Source: an uncultured Streptococcus sp.
Lineage (GTDB): Bacteria > Bacillota > Bacilli > Lactobacillales > Streptococcaceae
Length of the DNA stretch: 55,863 nt
Assembly (NCBI RefSeq): GCF_905372115.1
Contig: NZ_CAJPNR010000010.1
Coordinates: forward strand, 1-55,863
Reading direction: 5' to 3'
The translations under genes were made by a program, and so were the position numbers. Below are positions 1-8,049 of this stretch, piece by piece; the first letter of the stretch is position 1, and every line of letters starts with the position of its first letter. Under the pieces are notes generated by a model. It ran no database searches. It was not told the origin of the DNA and saw nothing but the letters and a program-made list of their open reading frames with translations.

Positions 1-91
1 CACTGAAAGTATACATAGGGGACAGCACCAAACGGTTGGTTAATTTGGCACCGTGACGCAATTGAATCGGGTCTATAATTTGTTTAGACAT
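1..91 (-). CDS. NADH:flavin oxidoreductase (old yellow enzyme family), 5' end only
   Basis: Only the first 30 codons are inside the window; the gene runs off the left edge. The start is ATG at 91-89, with AAGAAAGGAG at 101-110 as ribosome binding site. The protein begins MSKQIIDPIQLRHGAKLTNR and continues to LVLSPMYTFS. The pattern 'L..P..L..G..L.NR.V.SPM.T' is the N-terminal FMN-binding signature of old yellow enzyme NAD(P)H:flavin oxidoreductases. Family assignment is from this motif alone; substrate cannot be judged. Its promoter region is nearly the same as that of the methyltransferase at 10561-11301. Confidence 0.8.
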   Translation of the reverse strand, partial: MSKQIIDPIQLRHGAKLTNRLVLSPMYTFS

Positions 92-121
92 AGTAAAAAT
101 CTCCTTTCTTCTTTGACAACT

Positions 122-150
122 ATTATAGAAGATTCAGAGGCCAAAAACAA
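122..150 (-). promoter_or_regulatory. Promoter of the oxidoreductase (shared module)
   Basis: On the minus strand a TTGTTT -35 (145-150) and a TATAAT -10 (122-127) are separated by 17 bp. The block from about 118 to 176 is closely repeated at about 11330-11380, where it drives the methyltransferase. In both places the block lies between the 3' end of an LPxTG gene and the next gene on its left. Confidence 0.65.
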
Positions 151-211
151 GGGCTTTTCAGTAAGTGGTATTAACCATCAGGTATCCGGTAAGAAAAGGA
201 TGGTCACCTGC

Positions 212-250
212 ATAAAAAAACAAGCGTCAATGTTCATTGACACTTGTTTT
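212..250 (-). terminator. Rho-independent terminator of the large LPxTG gene
   Basis: Inverted repeat 219-232 / 235-248 (AACAAGcGTCAATG and its complement, one mismatch), followed on the minus strand by a T run. It begins a few bases after the stop codon at 256. Confidence 0.8.
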
Positions 251-255
251 CTGTT

Positions 256-3200
256 TTATTTTTTGAAACGGATTCCGAAATAAACCCCACAACCAACTAT
301 GATAATCAAGCCTATAGCAAGTAGCGTAAAGCTGATTTCTGTACCTGTGAAAGGCAGAATTTTCTTCGTCTTCCCCTTATCTCCAGGTTTATCTTGGTCT
401 TTTTCTGTTGGTTTATCTTGATTTGATTTTTTCGGATCTGGTTCATCTGTTTTTTTAGACGGATCCTTGTCTGGGCCAGTCGGTTTCGTTTGGTCAGTTA
501 CGACTAACGTCCCATCCTTGTATTCTACTGTATTTCCATTGGCATTTACAACTGTTACTGTACCATCGAGATTCACTTGGAACACGATGTCGGTAACAGC
601 TAAGTAACCAGTTGGGGCTGCAGCTTCATGGAAAGTATACACTCCAGGAGCTAATCCAAGCTCATGCGATGTATTTGCTTCTGAAGTCCATTTCGCTACA
701 GGATTACCAGTTGCCTCTTTGCCTTGGAAAATTTGAATCTCTGCACCAGCAATCTCAGTACCACCAAGGTTAACCTTACTGAAGGTAATCTTACGTGGAA
801 GATCATCGTCCTTATCGGTTACTGTAACAGTTGAGCCGTTTGTTACGACCTTGTTCTCTTCACCCTTAGCGTCTTTTTCTCCTACGCTAGTCACTTCCAC
901 TGTACCGTCTGTTTTGACTTGGAAAGTGATGTCGGTTACTTTCAGGTAACCTGTTGGAGCTGCTTCTTCATGGAAGGTGTAGGTACCAGGTGCTAAGTTG
1001 ATCTCCTTAGACTTACCAGCTTCCGATGTCCAGCTTTCGACTGCGTTTCCTTCAGCTTTCTCGCCCTTGTAAATCTTGATCTCAGCACCAGCGATTTCTG
1101 TACCGCCTAGGTTGACCTTACTAAAGGTAATCTTACGCGGTAGGTCATCATCTTTGTCAGTCACCGTAACAGTTGAACCATTGGTCGCAACGGTGTTAGC
1201 TTCACCCTTAGCGTCCTTCTCGCCAACATTGGTCACTTCCACTGTGCCATCATGTTTGACTTGGAATGTGATGTCAGTCACTTTAAGGTAACCCGTTGGA
1301 GCGGCTTCCTCATGGAAGGTATAAGTGCCTGGAGTCAAGTTGATGTCCGTAGACTTACCAGCTTCGGATGTCCAGCTTTCTACTGCATTTCCTTCAGCTT
1401 TTTCGCCCTTGTAAATCTTGATTTCTGCACCAGCAATCTCAGCACCACCGAGGTTGACCTTACTGAAGGTAATCTTACGTGGGAGATCATCATCCTTATC
1501 GGTTACTGTAACAGTTGAGCCGTTTGTTACGACCTTGTTCTCTTCACCCTTTGCGTCTTTCTCGCCAACATTGGTCACTTCCACTGTGCCGTCATGGTTA
1601 ACTTGGAAAGTGATATCTGTTACTTTGAGGTAGCCGGTTGGTGCGGCTTCCTCATGGAAGGTGTAGGTGCCTGGAGTCAAGTTGATATCCTTAGACTGAC
1701 CAGCTTCAGATGTCCAGCTTTCGACAGCTGTGCCTTCAGCTTTGTCGCCCTTGAAAATCTTGATTTGAGCTCCTGCGACTTCTGTACCACCGAGATTAAC
1801 TTTACTGAAAGTAATCTTACGTGGAAGGTCATCATCCTTATCGGTTACTGTAACAGTTGAGCCGTTTGTTACGACCTTGTTGTCTTCACCCTTAGAGTCT
1901 TTTTCTCCTACGCTAGTCACTTCCACTGTACCGTCATGCTTGACTTGGAATGTGATGTCGGTCACTTTGAGGTAACCGGTCGGTGCTGCTTCCTCATGGA
2001 AGGTATAAGTGCCCGGAGTCAAGTTGAGGTCTTTAGACTTGCCAGCTTCGGATGTCCAGCTTTCGACAGCTGTACCTTCAGCTTTATAGCCCTTGTAAAT
2101 CTTGATTTGAGCACCGGCGATTTCTGTTCCACCAAGGCTTACCTTACTGAAGGTCACCTTACGTGGGAGATCATCGTCCTTATTGGTTACTGTAACAGTT
2201 GAGCCGTTAGTCGCAACGGTGTTAGCTTCACCCTTAGCATCCTTCTCGCCAACATTGGTCACTTCCACTGTGCCGTCATGTTTGACTTGGAAAGTGATAT
2301 CGGTCACTTTAAGATAACCCGTTGGGGCTGCTTCCTCATGGAAGGTATAAGTGCCTGGAGTTAAATTGATGTCCTTAGACTGATTAGCTTCAGATGTCCA
2401 GCTTTCCACTGCGTTTCCTTCAGCTTTCTCGCCCTTGTAAATCTTGATTTGAGCACCGGCAATCTCAGTACCACCAAGGTTGACCTTACTGAAGGTAATC
2501 TTACGTGGAAGGTCATCGTCTTTATCCGTTACGGTCAGAGTTGAACCGTTAGTCGCAACGGTGTTAGCTTCACCCTTAGAGTCCTTCTCGCCAACGTTTG
2601 TTACTTCTACTGTTCCGTCTGTTTTCACTTGGAAAGTAATGTCTGTCACTTTGAGGTATCCGGTTGGAGCTGCCTCCTCATGGAAAGTATAAGTACCAGG
2701 TGCTAAGTTGATATCCTTAGACTTACCAGCTTCAGATGTCCAGCTTTCGACTGCGTTCCCTTCAGCTTTTTCGCCCTTGTAAATCTTGATTTCCGCACCA
2801 GCGATTTCTGTACCGCCTAGGTTGACTTTACTGAAGGTAATCTTACGTGGTAGGTCGTCATCCTTATCAGTAATAGTCAGAGTTCCACCATTGGTCGCAA
2901 CGGTGTTAGATTCACCCTTAGCATCTTTCTCACCAACGTTTGTCACTTCCACTGTACCGTCATGCTTGACTTGGAAAGTGATATCGGTCACTTTGAGGTA
3001 ACCGGTTGGGGCTGCTTCCTCATGGAAGGTATAAGTGCCCGGAGGCAAGTTGATGTCCTTAGACTGATTAGCTTCGGAAGTCCAGCTTTCTACGGCTGTA
3101 CCTTCAGCTTTTTCGCCCTTGTAAATCTTGATTTGAGCACCGGCAATCTCAGTACCACCAAGGTTGACCTTACTGAAAGTAATAGCTTTCAGACTATTGT

Positions 3201-4803
3201 CCTCCTTGTCAGTAATCGTCAGAATTGAACCCGCTGCTTGAACGGTATCTTCTGCTCCTTTTTTCACAAGAGTAACAGTACCATTAGCGCCGACAGTAAA
3301 TGTGATATCTTCTACATATTGATAACCAGCAGGAGCATTAGCTTCAGTCAGCGTATAGGTTCCTGGAGACAGTTTTATTACTTTAGAAGTATTTTCTTCT
3401 GAAGTCCAGTCTGCAACAGGAGCTTCTTCCTGTTCAACATGATCACCTTTATAGATTTTTAGTTCCGCACCAGGAATTAATTTTCCGTTTGGATCTACTT
3501 TTTTGAAAGTTACATCCTGCTCGGTTACCGTCTTCTTATTGACGATTTCACGCGATACAGATTTGTCTGTTCCAAAATCCTGGGCACCAATCTTAATTTC
3601 CTCAGTTAATTTATCATATCCTCTAGGAGGAGTCACTTCACGGATGGTATAATCATCGCGCAACAAGTCACCCAAGTTGGCATTCCCGTTAGAATCTGTG
3701 GTTAATTTTCCGACAACTGCACCGCTCCGATCACGAACAACTTCAAATTCTGCACCTTGCAGGTTCTCACCATTTTCATTAACCTTATGGAGCTTAATAG
3801 TGAAAACATAGCCTTCTCCAACACCGCCGGCAATCTGATAAGAGCGATTTTCAGCTGATGTCGTTGTTTGACCACCATTATAGGTCATGGTAGCACTATT
3901 GGAAACACGCTCACCATCAACTAGATCGTAATCTGCTTTTGTCTTATAGTCCAGCAAATACCCGAAACCATCCATGTCGCCAAGGTCGATCGTGAATCCA
4001 TCACCAGCAGCATTTTCCGTGATTTTTGATTGGAAATTAGCTGTCACGTCTTCTGTTGAATCCCGAACCCAATCTCCATTATTCCAGCGCCAAGCAATTT
4101 TGTAGACCCGAATTGAGTCCCTCATGATTTTAAAATTAGGCGAAGTAATCTTGTCAGTTATCGTTACTCCGGTATAATGCTCCATATTGCGGTTAATCGC
4201 AATATTGTAATGAACCTCGTTCTTACCGTCTTCTGCTGCCTGATAAGAGCTCTTCTCAATTTTTGAGTCATATCTTTTGGGTGGTCCATTATAATGGACG
4301 ATTCCCGGATACAACATCCGACCTCCTACGGTAAATCCACCATTCAAGTCACCTTCTTGTCTCACAACATCATGGTCAACTCGTGCATAGAAGAAGAATT
4401 CTCCTTGGACACCAGACTTTTGCTCAACATAATTTGTATAGGTCAAAGTAATGGTCTTGTTGGTTGAATCCAAAAATCCATTTGCCACTACGTTATCCGA
4501 GCCGTCCTTAAGCTCAATAGCTGAAGAGTTCCCAAAAGCATACTCAGAAGGCAAGGTGATTTTTGTCGTATCTCCTTGATGTACTTGGTTATCCGGCAAG
4601 ACAAACTTTGCGTAAACTCGAAAAGTTTCCCAAATATCAATTCCCTGCGTCAAATCACCACCTGAAGAATTCTTCAGGCTCATCTCAGTGATAACATCAC
4701 CAAACTCAGCTGCTTGCACCTGAGTAAGAGGAGCAACTGATGGCAAAATGACTCCTAAACAAAGAATAATAAGGTGGAGCAATGCTCTAATCCTTTTGTT
4801 CAT
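256..4803 (-). CDS. LPxTG cell-wall adhesin with tandem Cna_B repeats
   Basis: Surface protein of 1515 aa. The start is set at ATG 4803 (MNKRIRALLHL) because GAAAGGAAA lies just upstream. A signal peptide ends near VQA-AEF. Residues about 31-325 resemble the Ig-like ligand-binding region of Cna-type adhesins. A SpaA-like domain (about 330-425) and one divergent Cna_B domain follow. Seven nearly identical 114-residue Cna_B units then run from about 543 to 1341, with a divergent last unit to about 1440. A Pro/Lys/Asp-rich wall-spanning stretch leads to the sorting signal LPFTG, a hydrophobic segment and the tail RFKK. Each unit has a Lys (FSKV), a Glu (FHEEAAPTGY) and usually an Asp (VTDK), the expected isopeptide triad. 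No sortase is nearby, so housekeeping sortase A is the likely anchor (inference). Ligand unknown. Its paralogue is at 11487-13358. Confidence 0.93.
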   Translation of the reverse strand: MNKRIRALLHLIILCLGVILPSVAPLTQVQAAEFGDVITEMSLKNSSGGDLTQGIDIWETFRVYAKFVLPDNQVHQGDTTKITLPSEYAFGNSSAIELKDGSDNVVANGFLDSTNKTITLTYTNYVEQKSGVQGEFFFYARVDHDVVRQEGDLNGGFTVGGRMLYPGIVHYNGPPKRYDSKIEKSSYQAAEDGKNEVHYNIAINRNMEHYTGVTITDKITSPNFKIMRDSIRVYKIAWRWNNGDWVRDSTEDVTANFQSKITENAAGDGFTIDLGDMDGFGYLLDYKTKADYDLVDGERVSNSATMTYNGGQTTTSAENRSYQIAGGVGEGYVFTIKLHKVNENGENLQGAEFEVVRDRSGAVVGKLTTDSNGNANLGDLLRDDYTIREVTPPRGYDKLTEEIKIGAQDFGTDKSVSREIVNKKTVTEQDVTFKKVDPNGKLIPGAELKIYKGDHVEQEEAPVADWTSEENTSKVIKLSPGTYTLTEANAPAGYQYVEDITFTVGANGTVTLVKKGAEDTVQAAGSILTITDKEDNSLKAITFSKVNLGGTEIAGAQIKIYKGEKAEGTAVESWTSEANQSKDINLPPGTYTFHEEAAPTGYLKVTDITFQVKHDGTVEVTNVGEKDAKGESNTVATNGGTLTITDKDDDLPRKITFSKVNLGGTEIAGAEIKIYKGEKAEGNAVESWTSEAGKSKDINLAPGTYTFHEEAAPTGYLKVTDITFQVKTDGTVEVTNVGEKDSKGEANTVATNGSTLTVTDKDDDLPRKITFSKVNLGGTEIAGAQIKIYKGEKAEGNAVESWTSEANQSKDINLTPGTYTFHEEAAPTGYLKVTDITFQVKHDGTVEVTNVGEKDAKGEANTVATNGSTVTVTNKDDDLPRKVTFSKVSLGGTEIAGAQIKIYKGYKAEGTAVESWTSEAGKSKDLNLTPGTYTFHEEAAPTGYLKVTDITFQVKHDGTVEVTSVGEKDSKGEDNKVVTNGSTVTVTDKDDDLPRKITFSKVNLGGTEVAGAQIKIFKGDKAEGTAVESWTSEAGQSKDINLTPGTYTFHEEAAPTGYLKVTDITFQVNHDGTVEVTNVGEKDAKGEENKVVTNGSTVTVTDKDDDLPRKITFSKVNLGGAEIAGAEIKIYKGEKAEGNAVESWTSEAGKSTDINLTPGTYTFHEEAAPTGYLKVTDITFQVKHDGTVEVTNVGEKDAKGEANTVATNGSTVTVTDKDDDLPRKITFSKVNLGGTEIAGAEIKIYKGEKAEGNAVESWTSEAGKSKEINLAPGTYTFHEEAAPTGYLKVTDITFQVKTDGTVEVTSVGEKDAKGEENKVVTNGSTVTVTDKDDDLPRKITFSKVNLGGTEIAGAEIQIFQGKEATGNPVAKWTSEANTSHELGLAPGVYTFHEAAAPTGYLAVTDIVFQVNLDGTVTVVNANGNTVEYKDGTLVVTDQTKPTGPDKDPSKKTDEPDPKKSNQDKPTEKDQDKPGDKGKTKKILPFTGTEISFTLLAIGLIIIVGCGVYFGIRFKK
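765..3190 (-). repeat. 342-bp tandem repeats within the adhesin gene
   Basis: The codons for 'FSKV' recur at about 780, 1122, 1464, 1806, 2148, 2490, 2832 and 3174, exactly 342 bp (114 codons) apart. This gives seven highly similar units plus a divergent last one. The variants are a mosaic: EANQSKD, EAGKSKD and EAGQSKD; EKAEGNA and EKAEGTA; KTDG, KHDG and NHDG occur in different combinations. This suggests recombination between units. Copy number could vary between strains and could be collapsed in short-read assemblies. Confidence 0.95.
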
Positions 4804-5095
4804 GCAATTTTCCTTTCTCACAATATTCAGTTTTAAATGTACAATGTAATTGTATACTAACTGAGCTTCCCCATCTTGTCAGTGCCCGCTTTCTAGAAAA
4901 CGAACATTTATAGATACATTACATCTACATTTTATCATACTATAAGAAAAATGGCTATACACAAAAGGAGATTTTTTTAACATTTGTTTAGCTTTTTGTC
5001 ATTTAGAAAAGATGGACGATTTATATGGTTCATTTGCAAATCAGACCAATATTGCTAGGGTCAATTGCGTCTGACAATCAATGTCCTCAATAACA

Positions 5096-5123
5096 TAGAA
5101 AAACCGGAAACAAAGTCCGGTTC
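5096..5123 (-). terminator. Terminator downstream of the PrsW-like pair
   Basis: Perfect 7-bp stem AACCGGA (5102-5108) / TCCGGTT (5116-5122), with a T run on the minus strand. It sits just after the methyltransferase remnant, so it was probably that gene's terminator originally. One arm plus loop (CCGGAAACAAAGT) recurs at about 7558-7570. Confidence 0.7.
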
Positions 5124-5130
5124 TAATCAT

Positions 5131-5217
5131 TTATTTCCTAAACGTCAGGGCATAAAATTTCCCATCCCAGAGGAATTTAAATTCCTTCTCTTTAACTCCA
5201 GCCGGTATAACGGCCTC
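5131..5217 (-). pseudogene. Remnant: 3' end of a methyltransferase gene
   Basis: The 87 bp encode AVIPAGVKEKEFKFLW followed by DGKFYALTFRK and a stop. This matches the last 28-29 codons of the intact methyltransferase at 10561-11301 (AAIPTGVKEKELKLLW, then DGKFYVLTFRK), with only a few substitutions. No upstream part of the gene is present; the sequence switches abruptly to the PrsW-like gene. It is a fragment left by duplication and rearrangement, not a functional gene. Confidence 0.88.
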
Positions 5218-6058
5218 TAAAAAGATGAGAATTTTTCAATCGTAATTCACCTGACTGCCTATCTATATCTTTTGCTAAACTATAGGCTTTATAGAGGACT
5301 AAAAGACTAAAAGCAAGCTCAAAAGCTAGAATTATCCGACCCCAATAAGTCTGATTCGCTGGCAGATTCCACAAGAAATGTAAAACAAAAGGCAGCATAA
5401 CACAAAATAGGCCATAAGCAAATACAGATTGATTCTTCTTATGATAATGTAATATCAGTGCAAGACCGAAAGTAAGCAAAGATGTATATAGCCCGTGAGA
5501 CATAAAAGCCGGAACTAAACGGCTTATGACTTGTGATAGAGAATCAGCCAAACCACGGTCTACATTATTAGCAATCCAAACAAATTGTTCTTGAATTTCA
5601 AATCCTGTACCCGCAGCATAGCCCAGCAGCAATATTGATTTTAGATTTTTTACTGGAACAAAGTAATAGGCGAAGACTACTGCTAGAAGTTTGGCAGGCT
5701 CCTCAATAGGCGGAGCAACAACAGAGTCCTGAATGATATTCACCCAGGAAGTCTTAGGAAAGTTACTTTCTAATAAATAAGTCAGTCCCCTATCAGCCGT
5801 ACTAGATAGAAACTTCGACAGGAAAAGTCCGCCTATCAGTGCTAATAAAATAGCTGCCAAGGGGGTCTGCCATTTTTTAGCCAAAAGAAAGAGCAAAAGA
5901 AAGACTGGAACAATATAGAAAATTTCTAATAAACTAGCTACTCCCACTATCCCATAATCAGTACCTGACAAACTATAGGAGATATAAGGTTCTGTAACGA
6001 CTCCTAGTCCAAGTATCACTAGAAAAAAGTAAATAAAAAGAATAAGTCTTTTCTTCAT
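5192..6058 (-). CDS. PrsW-family intramembrane metalloprotease, copy 1
   Basis: Membrane protein of 288 aa with about eight hydrophobic segments. It carries the PrsW-family motifs: EEPAKLLAV (Glu-Glu-x-x-Lys), GTGFEIQEQ, a conserved His in SHGLYT, and PFVLHFLWNLP. These acidic and His residues would bind a catalytic metal within the membrane; known PrsW proteins cleave anti-sigma factors (family knowledge). Its ATG overlaps the stop of the upstream paralogue by 4 bp, so the two are translationally coupled. The last residues (FRGRYTGWS) are read out of frame through the methyltransferase remnant, so the original C-terminus has probably been lost. The substrate is unknown. Confidence 0.82.
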   Translation of the reverse strand: MKKRLILFIYFFLVILGLGVVTEPYISYSLSGTDYGIVGVASLLEIFYIVPVFLLLFLLAKKWQTPLAAILLALIGGLFLSKFLSSTADRGLTYLLESNFPKTSWVNIIQDSVVAPPIEEPAKLLAVVFAYYFVPVKNLKSILLLGYAAGTGFEIQEQFVWIANNVDRGLADSLSQVISRLVPAFMSHGLYTSLLTFGLALILHYHKKNQSVFAYGLFCVMLPFVLHFLWNLPANQTYWGRIILAFELAFSLLVLYKAYSLAKDIDRQSGELRLKNSHLFRGRYTGWS

Positions 6059-6918
6059 TCCTTTACCCCCATTCTGAAATCAAGGAAATGGTTGTTACCA
6101 ATGTTTAAGTCTTGTTTTCGATCAAATTTTTTGGCAAAATGAAAAGCTTCGTAAAGAACAACTAAACTGAAAGAAACTTCAAAAGCAATCATAAGGGGAC
6201 TGAAGGATAAGTGACCGTTTGGTAAATTCCATAGAAAATGCAAAACAAAAGGCAAAATGAAACAAAATATTCCTTTATAAAATACTGATTGATTCTTCTT
6301 ATAATAAAGTAGCATGAGTATTAAGCCAAAAGCCGTTAAAGCTGTATAAAGTCCGTGAGAAGTCAAAGCTGCGAAAATTCTCCCCAGAGCCTGAGAAATG
6401 GAATAAGCCAATCCTTTATCTAAATTTTTAGCAATAAAAGTGAACTGCTCCCTAATCTCGAATCCTGTCCCTGCCGCATAGCCTAGCAACAGTATAGATT
6501 TTAGATTTTTCACAGGCATAAAATATATTACCCAAACAACAGCTAATAACTTGACTGGCTCCTCAATAAATGGGGCTACTAAAGAGTCTTTAAAGATATT
6601 AAAGAATGAGTGACTAGGAAAAGTTGACTTTAACCAAGCAAAAATGCTCTCATCACCAACTATAGCAAAAAAACTGGATAAAAATAAGCCACCTACAAAA
6701 GCTAGCCAAAGAGCAACAGAAGGCGTTCGCCATTTGCGAGTCAAATAGGCCAATAATATTATAATAGGAACAATATAGAAGAGTTCAAGCAGACTCACTA
6801 CACCAACAATCCCATAATCTTTTGCAGACAAACTATAAGATAAGTAAGGATTCATGGATAATCCTAACCCAAGACAAATCAGGGATAGGTAGCTAAATAA
6901 GACAATATTTTTCCTCAT
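6055..6918 (-). CDS. PrsW-family intramembrane metalloprotease, copy 2
   Basis: Paralogue of the next gene, 287 aa, about eight membrane segments. Motifs: EEPVKLLAV, GTGFEIREQ, SHGLYT and PFVLHFLWNLP. The start is ATG 6918 because a perfect AAGGAGG lies 6-7 nt upstream; a longer frame starting with TTG at 6936 would contain that ribosome binding site. It is the first gene of the pair. The long AT-rich region upstream holds a Fur-box-like palindrome (6968-6980) and a Bce-type operator (7162-7183). This suggests control by envelope stress and perhaps metal (inference). Confidence 0.85.
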   Translation of the reverse strand: MRKNIVLFSYLSLICLGLGLSMNPYLSYSLSAKDYGIVGVVSLLELFYIVPIIILLAYLTRKWRTPSVALWLAFVGGLFLSSFFAIVGDESIFAWLKSTFPSHSFFNIFKDSLVAPFIEEPVKLLAVVWVIYFMPVKNLKSILLLGYAAGTGFEIREQFTFIAKNLDKGLAYSISQALGRIFAALTSHGLYTALTAFGLILMLLYYKKNQSVFYKGIFCFILPFVLHFLWNLPNGHLSFSPLMIAFEVSFSLVVLYEAFHFAKKFDRKQDLNIGNNHFLDFRMGVKE

Positions 6919-6956
6919 AAAAAGCCTCCTTTTCAAGAAAAACTACAAAAAGACTT

Positions 6957-6980
6957 ATTCGAAAACGAATGATTATCATT
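6957..6980 (-). promoter_or_regulatory. Fur/PerR-like palindrome and small hairpin upstream of the PrsW pair
   Basis: AATGAT-T-ATCATT (6968-6980) reads AATGATAATCATT on the minus strand, identical to the 13-nt core of the classical Fur box. It overlaps a small hairpin ATTCG-aaaa-CGAAT (6957-6970). Located 39-62 bp upstream of the PrsW start. Match to a known consensus only; binding is not shown. Confidence 0.35.
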
Positions 6981-7161
6981 TTTTTGCTTAAAATTCATCG
7001 AATTTATCCTCTTGAAAATAATGTAGTTGACTGCTTGTAAATCAGATTCTTAAAATCAACTGTCAAAAATTTTTGAATGAAATAGTAAAACATCTTACTA
7101 ATTTCATTCTAGCAAAATATTAAAATTTTAATCTTACATAAATCTTACGTTCCAAACTTAT

Positions 7162-7183
7162 AATCTTACAGTATTGTAAGATT
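7162..7183 (-). promoter_or_regulatory. Bce-type response-regulator operator upstream of the PrsW pair
   Basis: Perfect palindrome AATCTTACA-GTAT-TGTAAGATT. It fits the TNACA-N4-TGTAA site described for regulators of Bce-type peptide-resistance modules. The same palindrome precedes the Bce-type ABC operon at 25068-25087. On the minus strand both are followed by AAYGTAAGMTT about 12-13 nt later. It lies about 245 bp upstream of the PrsW start. Confidence 0.6.
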
Positions 7184-7295
7184 GCAAACATAAGCAATTC
7201 TAATATAATCTGTCATTTCATTTCCGGTGTCAATTTATTGTAAAAAGTTTAAACCTTCTTCAATCCCTCATATTAAATATTCTAGAATACAAACA

Positions 7296-7334
7296 TCAAT
7301 TATTTTTCAAAAAATTTGCAGTTATTTTTTTCAT
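7296..7334 (-). pseudogene. 12-codon frame, possible remnant of a TraX-like gene
   Basis: ATG at 7334 follows AGAAAGGAAT and encodes MKKITANFLKNN, then TGA. The upstream promoter module (7440-7487) is the one that precedes the TraX-like gene at 25100-25855, whose protein begins MKSKGINAFQLK. ITANFLK resembles INAFQLK. I therefore read it as the stub of a lost TraX-like paralogue. A short leader peptide is the alternative. Confidence 0.35.
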
Positions 7335-7439
7335 ACAATATTCCTTTCTAAAAAGTATGATATTAGCCTTAAAATCATTTCTCTATTTGGAGAAAATCAA
7401 AAGGTCACCCCCTATTATGCAAAAAAGAAGATAGGCTTT

Positions 7440-7487
7440 CCATAACCTAACCTTTCATTTCAGCTTTTAAACTTACATTTTTGTCAC
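7440..7487 (-). promoter_or_regulatory. Second Bce-type promoter module
   Basis: CTTACA-TTTT-TGTCAC (7472-7487) together with CCATAACCTAACCTTTCA (7440-7457). The latter is part of a 21-bp block identical to 25912-25932, upstream of the TraX-like gene. The spacing between operator and block is 21-22 bp at all three sites where both are present. Confidence 0.55.
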
Positions 7488-7857
7488 TTAGCATGAAGGA
7501 ATATTTTTCTAACAATTAAACTGTGTCGAATGTTTCTTTTATTCAGAATCAAAAAAACCGGAAACAAAGTTCAATTCCTACATTTTTTGAAACTTACAAC
7601 CTTGATTTAACAATGTTTTAGGACTTTTCAATTTTATAAAATAGACTCTTTTTTCAAATTTTAGTAACTTTTAGGTAATTGTTAATATAAAACAAATCCA
7701 AAATAACATATTACTCTCTCGCTTTAATATTATCTACACTGTCAATTTCATATCTACATTTTTTAAGATAAAGTAAACTAATAACAAAATCTAAATGTAA
7801 AATCATTCAACAAAAATATACTAATCTTTACCTATTGAGACTTTATCTTATAAACCA

Positions 7858-7986
7858 TCAATCTGCATTAAAATAATCATAAACCTCTTTAAAAAGGGTA
7901 TGCAATATTTCTTGCTCTTCTTCATCTAAATTATTTTCAGAGACTAGCTCATCCAAATACTTAGGTACAGTAGAATGGTTTTTAAT
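7858..7986 (-). pseudogene. Remnant: 3' end of an XRE-type regulator gene
   Basis: Nearly identical to the 3' end of the XRE gene at 10154-10558. It encodes IKNHSTVPKYLDELVSENNL, then DEEEQEILHTLFKEVYDYFNAD and TGA. Upstream the frame soon meets a stop and has no start codon or HTH region. A duplicated fragment, not a gene. Confidence 0.88.
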
Positions 7987-8049
7987 AGTCGATTTAGCAT
8001 ATCTTCCTATCAAATGAGTCTTTTATAAAAGTTAATTTCAATATTTTAT

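Larger units (their letters stand above)
6937..7857. other. AT-rich gene-poor stretch with regulatory sites and remnants
   Basis: About 920 bp without a convincing gene. It contains the Fur-like box, a Bce-type palindrome (7162-7183), a 12-codon open frame with a ribosome binding site (7296-7334), a second Bce-type promoter module (7440-7487), a half copy of the terminator found at 5102-5122 (about 7556-7570), and an 11-bp inverted repeat TAAGATAAAGT (7764-7774) / ACTTTATCTTA (7840-7850). The composition looks like decayed accessory DNA. Confidence 0.6.

Noticed and set aside
53..283. Plus-strand open frame at the left edge
   Set aside because: It overlaps the oxidoreductase start, its promoter and a terminator; composition and context do not support a gene.
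1076..3228. Several plus-strand open frames of 70-88 codons inside the adhesin repeats
   Set aside because: They recur with the 342-bp period and are antisense shadows of the repeats; none has a ribosome binding site.
7227..7445. 72-codon plus-strand frame in the AT-rich gap
   Set aside because: Covers the Bce-type promoter module on the other strand, has no ribosome binding site, and looks like chance in AT-rich DNA.
7764..7850. 11-bp inverted repeat as ends of a small insertion element
   Set aside because: No target duplication or second copy seen; could be chance in AT-rich sequence. Noted only as a repeat.
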